Below, one piece after another: positions 61,055-64,000 of a stretch of 64,000 nucleotides of DNA. The notes below the pieces were generated by a model. The model ran no database searches and was not told where the DNA came from. It saw nothing but the letters and a program-made list of their open reading frames with translations. The DNA comes from Pollutiaquabacter sp046052345 (GTDB taxonomy: Bacteria > Bacteroidota > Bacteroidia > AKYH767-A > 2013-40CM-41-45). How positions within the stretch are numbered: position 1 is the first letter of the stretch; the number at the start of each line of letters is the position of its first letter. Position numbers and translations under genes: made by a program. The stretch covers positions 62,001 to 126,000 of the forward strand of contig JBJOMN010000022.1 of NCBI GenBank assembly GCA_046052345.1, read 5' to 3'.

Positions 61055-61529
61055 TTTCGCGCAAAGACGCAAAGACCGGATGCCTTTTACTGAAAATCAA
61101 TTAGCCGAAAAATGTGTTGACATGGCTTTCCGGATTCATTCTCGACTGGGCCCCGGACTACTTGAATCTGTATATGAGGAGATTTTTTGTCTTGAATTAC
61201 GACAAAGAGGCCTTGAATACAGTCGGCAGTTCCCCGTAAGAGTCAAATACGGTGATATCATATTGGATCAAGGATTCAGGGCCGATATTATTGTAGAAGG
61301 AAAATTACTACTTGAACTGAAGTCTGTAGAATCAATCGCGCCGGTACATTACAAGCAAGTAATGACCTACCTGAAATTGACGGATATCAGGCTGGGTTTG
61401 CTAATCAATTTCAACGAGGCACTCATAAAGCTAGGTATAAAAAGAGTTGTAAATGGCTTATGATATACTCCCAACATCTGAATCATACAATTGTTTCGGG
61501 GATAAACACCTTTGCGTCTTTGCGTGAAA
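61055..61529. mobile_element. Inverted-repeat-bounded cassette carrying a GxxExxY gene
   Basis: A 475-base unit with 20-base terminal inverted repeats. The left end is TTTCGCGCAAAGACGCAAAG (61055-61074) and the reverse strand of the right end (61510-61529) reads TTTCACGCAAAGACGCAAAG, 19 of 20 identical. Each end contains two copies of an 8-base unit (GCAAAGAC or complement). The enclosed gene fills the unit and is AT-richer than its neighbours. No transposase and no clear target duplication are visible. Mobility is inferred. Confidence 0.6.
61080..61463 (+). CDS. GxxExxY family protein (PD-(D/E)XK-like)
   Basis: A 127-residue GxxExxY protein (PDDEXK_3-type). The name-giving motif is G-L-L-E-S-V-Y in HSRLGPGLLESVYEEIF, followed by CLELRQRGLEYSRQFPV, the nuclease-like core GFRADIIVEGKLLLELKSVE (D...E-x-K) and HYKQVMTYLKLTDIRLGLLI. 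The acidic/lysine triad fits a PD-(D/E)XK nuclease fold but activity is unproven. ATG 61080 starts just inside the left inverted repeat, and the gene ends shortly before the right one. Members are often found scattered as single repeat-flanked genes. Confidence 0.9.
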   Translation: MPFTENQLAEKCVDMAFRIHSRLGPGLLESVYEEIFCLELRQRGLEYSRQFPVRVKYGDIILDQGFRADIIVEGKLLLELKSVESIAPVHYKQVMTYLKLTDIRLGLLINFNEALIKLGIKRVVNGL

Positions 61530-61582
61530 TACAGGACCATATCCGACTTGTCCCCTTTGCCTGAATTTAAGACCTTTACAGT

Positions 61583-63253
61583 ATGAAGCGTTTCCTTTCC
61601 CTGCTGTTGCTGCTGACATCCTGCGTGTCCACACGTATTCCTCTGACCGATGACCAGTTGAAGGAGAATCTCCGGCAGCACATCGCCATCCTCGCCTCCG
61701 ACAATCTGGAGGGGCGGGAGACCGGGGAAGAGGGGGCCCTGAAAGCGCGCGACTACATCGTCGACCAGTTCGAGCTCATCAGCCTCAAGAAAAAGGGCGC
61801 AAAGGGCTACCTCCAGGAATTCAGTTTCCCGAAAGGCGCCGTCTTCAACAAAAGCACCCAGCTTTATATCAACAGATACTCTTTCAACTGCGAACAGGAT
61901 TTCTATCCGCTGCCTTATTCTTCCAACGCCGTCATCACCGGCTACATCGCACGCGTCGGTTACGGTATTGATGATGCGGCACTGAAACGCCAAGATTACA
62001 TCGGCAAGGCTAATCTCGCAAAGAAGTTCTTCGTCATGGAGTACGGTACTCCGGACGGCAACAACCCGCACGGAAAATTCGCAGAATGGACCGACTTGCG
62101 TAAACGTATCGATCTGGCCATCGGTCGCGGAGCGGCCGGCGTCATCTTCATCAACAGCGATACGGCCGTCGCAGACCCGAAAGCCGATTTCGACAACCGC
62201 ATCACCGCGACCTCGATTCCGGTCATTTTCGCGAAAGGGAGGGCCGCCTTGTTACTTCGCGACAGCGTGATCACCAATATCACTGTCGGCGTCGGTATCG
62301 AACGTATCTATAAGAAAGGATACAATGTCATCGGCATGATCGACAACAAGGCCGCCAACACAGTGGTGATCGGTGCGCACTACGACCATCTCGGGTACGG
62401 TGACGAAGGATCCCTCTACCGTGGCGAACGCGCCGTGCACAACGGGGCTGACGACAATGCGAGCGGTACCGCTGCATTGATCGAACTCGCGCGACGGCTG
62501 AAAACCGACGGTCACAAGCAGAACAACTACGTCTTCATCGCCTTCTCCGGGGAAGAAAAAGGGCTGTTGGGATCCAACTGGTTCTGCAAGAATGCGACAT
62601 TGGACCTGGGCAAGGTCAATTATATGATCAATCTCGACATGATCGGCCGATTGAAACCTGATGAAAAGACGCTCATCATCAGCGGCAGCGGAACATCACC
62701 CCGCTGGAAATCGTTGATGGACTCCATCTCCGTAGACGGTGTTCATATAAAGCAGACCGAATCCGGTGTGGGTCCGAGCGACCATACCTCGTTTTATCTG
62801 CAGAACATACCGGTCCTTCATTTCTTCAGCGGAACACATGCGGATTATCACAAGCCCTCCGATGATACGGATCATATCAATTTCGACGGAGAAGTTTCCA
62901 TCATCAAGATGATCCTTAATACGGTCCGGCTGACTTCGAATGACGGCAAACTCGCCTTCTCGAAGACAAAAGACGACCAGAACGAAAACGCGCCGAAATT
63001 CAAAGTGACACTTGGTGTGGTCCCTGACTATACGTTTGAAGGCGAAGGCATGAGAATCGATGGCGTGACCGACGGGAAACCGGCATCGAAGGCCGGATTC
63101 CTTCCCGGGGATATCGTGATCGCCATCGGGGAAAACAAAGTGGCAGACATGATGAGTTACATGAAAGCGCTCGGAAAGTTCAATCACGGCGATACGGTCA
63201 ACGTCACCATCCGGCGGGACGGCAAAGAGACGGTCAAGGAAGTGACCTTCTGA
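61583..63253 (+). CDS. Exported M28 aminopeptidase with PDZ domain
   Basis: A 556-residue lipoprotein (signal LLLLLTSC with lipobox at C14) of the M28 zinc peptidase family. An inserted PA-like domain lies at about 100-240 (FVMEYGTPDGNNPHGKFAEW). The zinc-binding motifs follow: VIGAHYDHLGYGD, NGADDNASGTAALIELARR, FSGEEKGLLGS and MINLDMIGRL. A C-terminal PDZ domain begins about GVTDGKPASKAGFLPGDIVI. It should trim peptides outside the inner membrane. Promoter not clearly recognised. Confidence 0.93.
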   Translation: MKRFLSLLLLLTSCVSTRIPLTDDQLKENLRQHIAILASDNLEGRETGEEGALKARDYIVDQFELISLKKKGAKGYLQEFSFPKGAVFNKSTQLYINRYSFNCEQDFYPLPYSSNAVITGYIARVGYGIDDAALKRQDYIGKANLAKKFFVMEYGTPDGNNPHGKFAEWTDLRKRIDLAIGRGAAGVIFINSDTAVADPKADFDNRITATSIPVIFAKGRAALLLRDSVITNITVGVGIERIYKKGYNVIGMIDNKAANTVVIGAHYDHLGYGDEGSLYRGERAVHNGADDNASGTAALIELARRLKTDGHKQNNYVFIAFSGEEKGLLGSNWFCKNATLDLGKVNYMINLDMIGRLKPDEKTLIISGSGTSPRWKSLMDSISVDGVHIKQTESGVGPSDHTSFYLQNIPVLHFFSGTHADYHKPSDDTDHINFDGEVSIIKMILNTVRLTSNDGKLAFSKTKDDQNENAPKFKVTLGVVPDYTFEGEGMRIDGVTDGKPASKAGFLPGDIVIAIGENKVADMMSYMKALGKFNHGDTVNVTIRRDGKETVKEVTF

Positions 63254-63317
63254 ACCGGGCTTCTTTTTACTTCCAAAATCCGCAATGCGCTTCTGACTAA
63301 TTTCCCATCTTTACGGC

Positions 63318-64000
63318 ATGAAACCGACCATTTCAGTCATCGGAGGCGGCAGCTGGGCTACAGCCATCGTCAAGATCCTCTCCAACAATGTGGAGTCGGT
63401 CACGTGGTGGGTACGTAACAGCGAGACCGCCGAGTTCATCCACAAGTACCGGCACAATCCGAATTACCTGAGTGATGTGAGCATCGACTTGGAGCGCGTG
63501 ACGGTGACAAATGACTTGTCGGCCGCGATACAACAGTCTCAGCTCATCATACTGGCAGTCCCTTCCGCCTTCCTCAAAGGCACTTTGGAAAAAATCCCTG
63601 CGGACGCATTCAAAGGGAAGGTGGTCTTTTCCGCCATCAAAGGCATCGTTCCGGATGATCTGCTCATCGTGGGCGACTACCTTCAATCGAAATATTCGCT
63701 TCCGGTAGACGACATCGGCGTCATCACCGGACCCTGTCACGCGGAAGAGGTCGCCATGGAACGGCTTTCCTATCTCACCATCGCTTGCCAGAATACAAGC
63801 AATGCCGAGCGACTCGCAGACAACATGAATTGCCGTTATATAAAGACGACGGTCAGCGATGATATCTACGGTACCGAGTATTCCGCCGTGCTCAAGAACG
63901 TGTTCGCCATAGCCGGCGGTGTGGCGCACGGCGTAGGATATGGCGACAACTACCTTGCCGTCCTTATTTCAAACGCCATACAGGAAATAAAACGTTTCGT
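63318..64000 (+). CDS. gpsA: Glycerol-3-phosphate dehydrogenase [NAD(P)+], 3' truncated by the window
   Basis: The first 227 codons of GpsA, which reduces dihydroxyacetone phosphate to sn-glycerol-3-phosphate for phospholipid synthesis. The N-terminal Rossmann loop is VIGGGSWATAIVKIL, with VTWWVRNSETAEFIHKYRHN after it, LIILAVPSAFLKGTLEKIP, VVFSAIKGIVPDDLLIVGDY and TGPCHAEEVA. The catalytic lysine region is EYSAVLKNVFAIAGGVAHG. The frame stays open to the last base. ATG 63318 is preceded by CATCTTTACGGC, a weak box. Confidence 0.94.
   Translation, partial: MKPTISVIGGGSWATAIVKILSNNVESVTWWVRNSETAEFIHKYRHNPNYLSDVSIDLERVTVTNDLSAAIQQSQLIILAVPSAFLKGTLEKIPADAFKGKVVFSAIKGIVPDDLLIVGDYLQSKYSLPVDDIGVITGPCHAEEVAMERLSYLTIACQNTSNAERLADNMNCRYIKTTVSDDIYGTEYSAVLKNVFAIAGGVAHGVGYGDNYLAVLISNAIQEIKRF

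Overview
The window comes from a member of the Bacteroidota, by inference a moderately GC-rich environmental lineage. Evidence: three secreted proteins with type IX secretion (T9SS) C-terminal sorting domains, the gliding lipoprotein GldH, a RicT/PSP1-gldH pair, a DUF1501/DUF1800 pair, a LytTR regulator with a LytS-type kinase, a SUF operon of Bacteroidota type, and many promoters with the Bacteroidota -7 box TAnnTTTG. I cannot name the genus. Most of the window is chromosomal housekeeping. I see no rRNA, tRNA, CRISPR array, prophage or transposase gene, and no gene-free stretch over 300 bases.

Layout. 1-5840 (minus): iron-sulfur assembly operon iscA-sufB-[four-helix-bundle insert]-sufC-sufD-sufS-sufE. 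5986-8919: thiL, pepP and a rhodanese lipoprotein. 8941-12181: exported DUF1501 and DUF1800 proteins. 12331-20191: SPFH protein, lipid-type ABC exporter, rbfA, methyltransferase, LolC/E permease, pheS, cyclophilin and a small lipoprotein. 20198-26291: a small unknown, a TerB/DnaJ protein, DUF3050, an Fe(II)/2OG-type oxygenase, CvpA, DNA polymerase III delta' and pgk. 26434-33850: ricT-gldH, an M16 protease pair with a strong terminator, and a large T9SS cargo. 33978-38987: penicillin-binding protein 1A, a 3-oxoacid CoA-transferase pair, a lipoprotein and a glycosyltransferase. 38999-43381 (minus): peptide ABC ATPase, AlkA-type glycosylase, PolB-like exonuclease, an unknown protein and lipB. 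43432-54052: CotH/lamin-tail T9SS protein, LytTR two-component pair, an RND efflux operon and a divergent cyclase lipoprotein. 54135-64000: an alpha/beta-hydrolase remnant, O-antigen-ligase-like TPR protein, dipeptide epimerase, phosphosugar isomerase, lysS, a repeat-bounded GxxExxY gene, an M28 peptidase and the start of gpsA.

The least explained signal is a set of short tandem arrays (period 7 or 8) in gene gaps. Two of them form inverted pairs that exactly bracket one small AT-rich ORF each: a four-helix-bundle (S23/IVP-like) gene inserted inside the suf operon (3442-3982) and a GxxExxY gene after lysS (61055-61529, ends matching 19/20). Other arrays stand alone and supply the last codons and stop of pepP and of the LolC/E permease. 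I read these as related small non-autonomous elements; that is inference. A second pattern is that about ten genes have a TAnnTTYG-like box ending only 4-8 bases before the start codon, which suggests very short or leaderless mRNAs and moves several starts downstream of the longest open frame.
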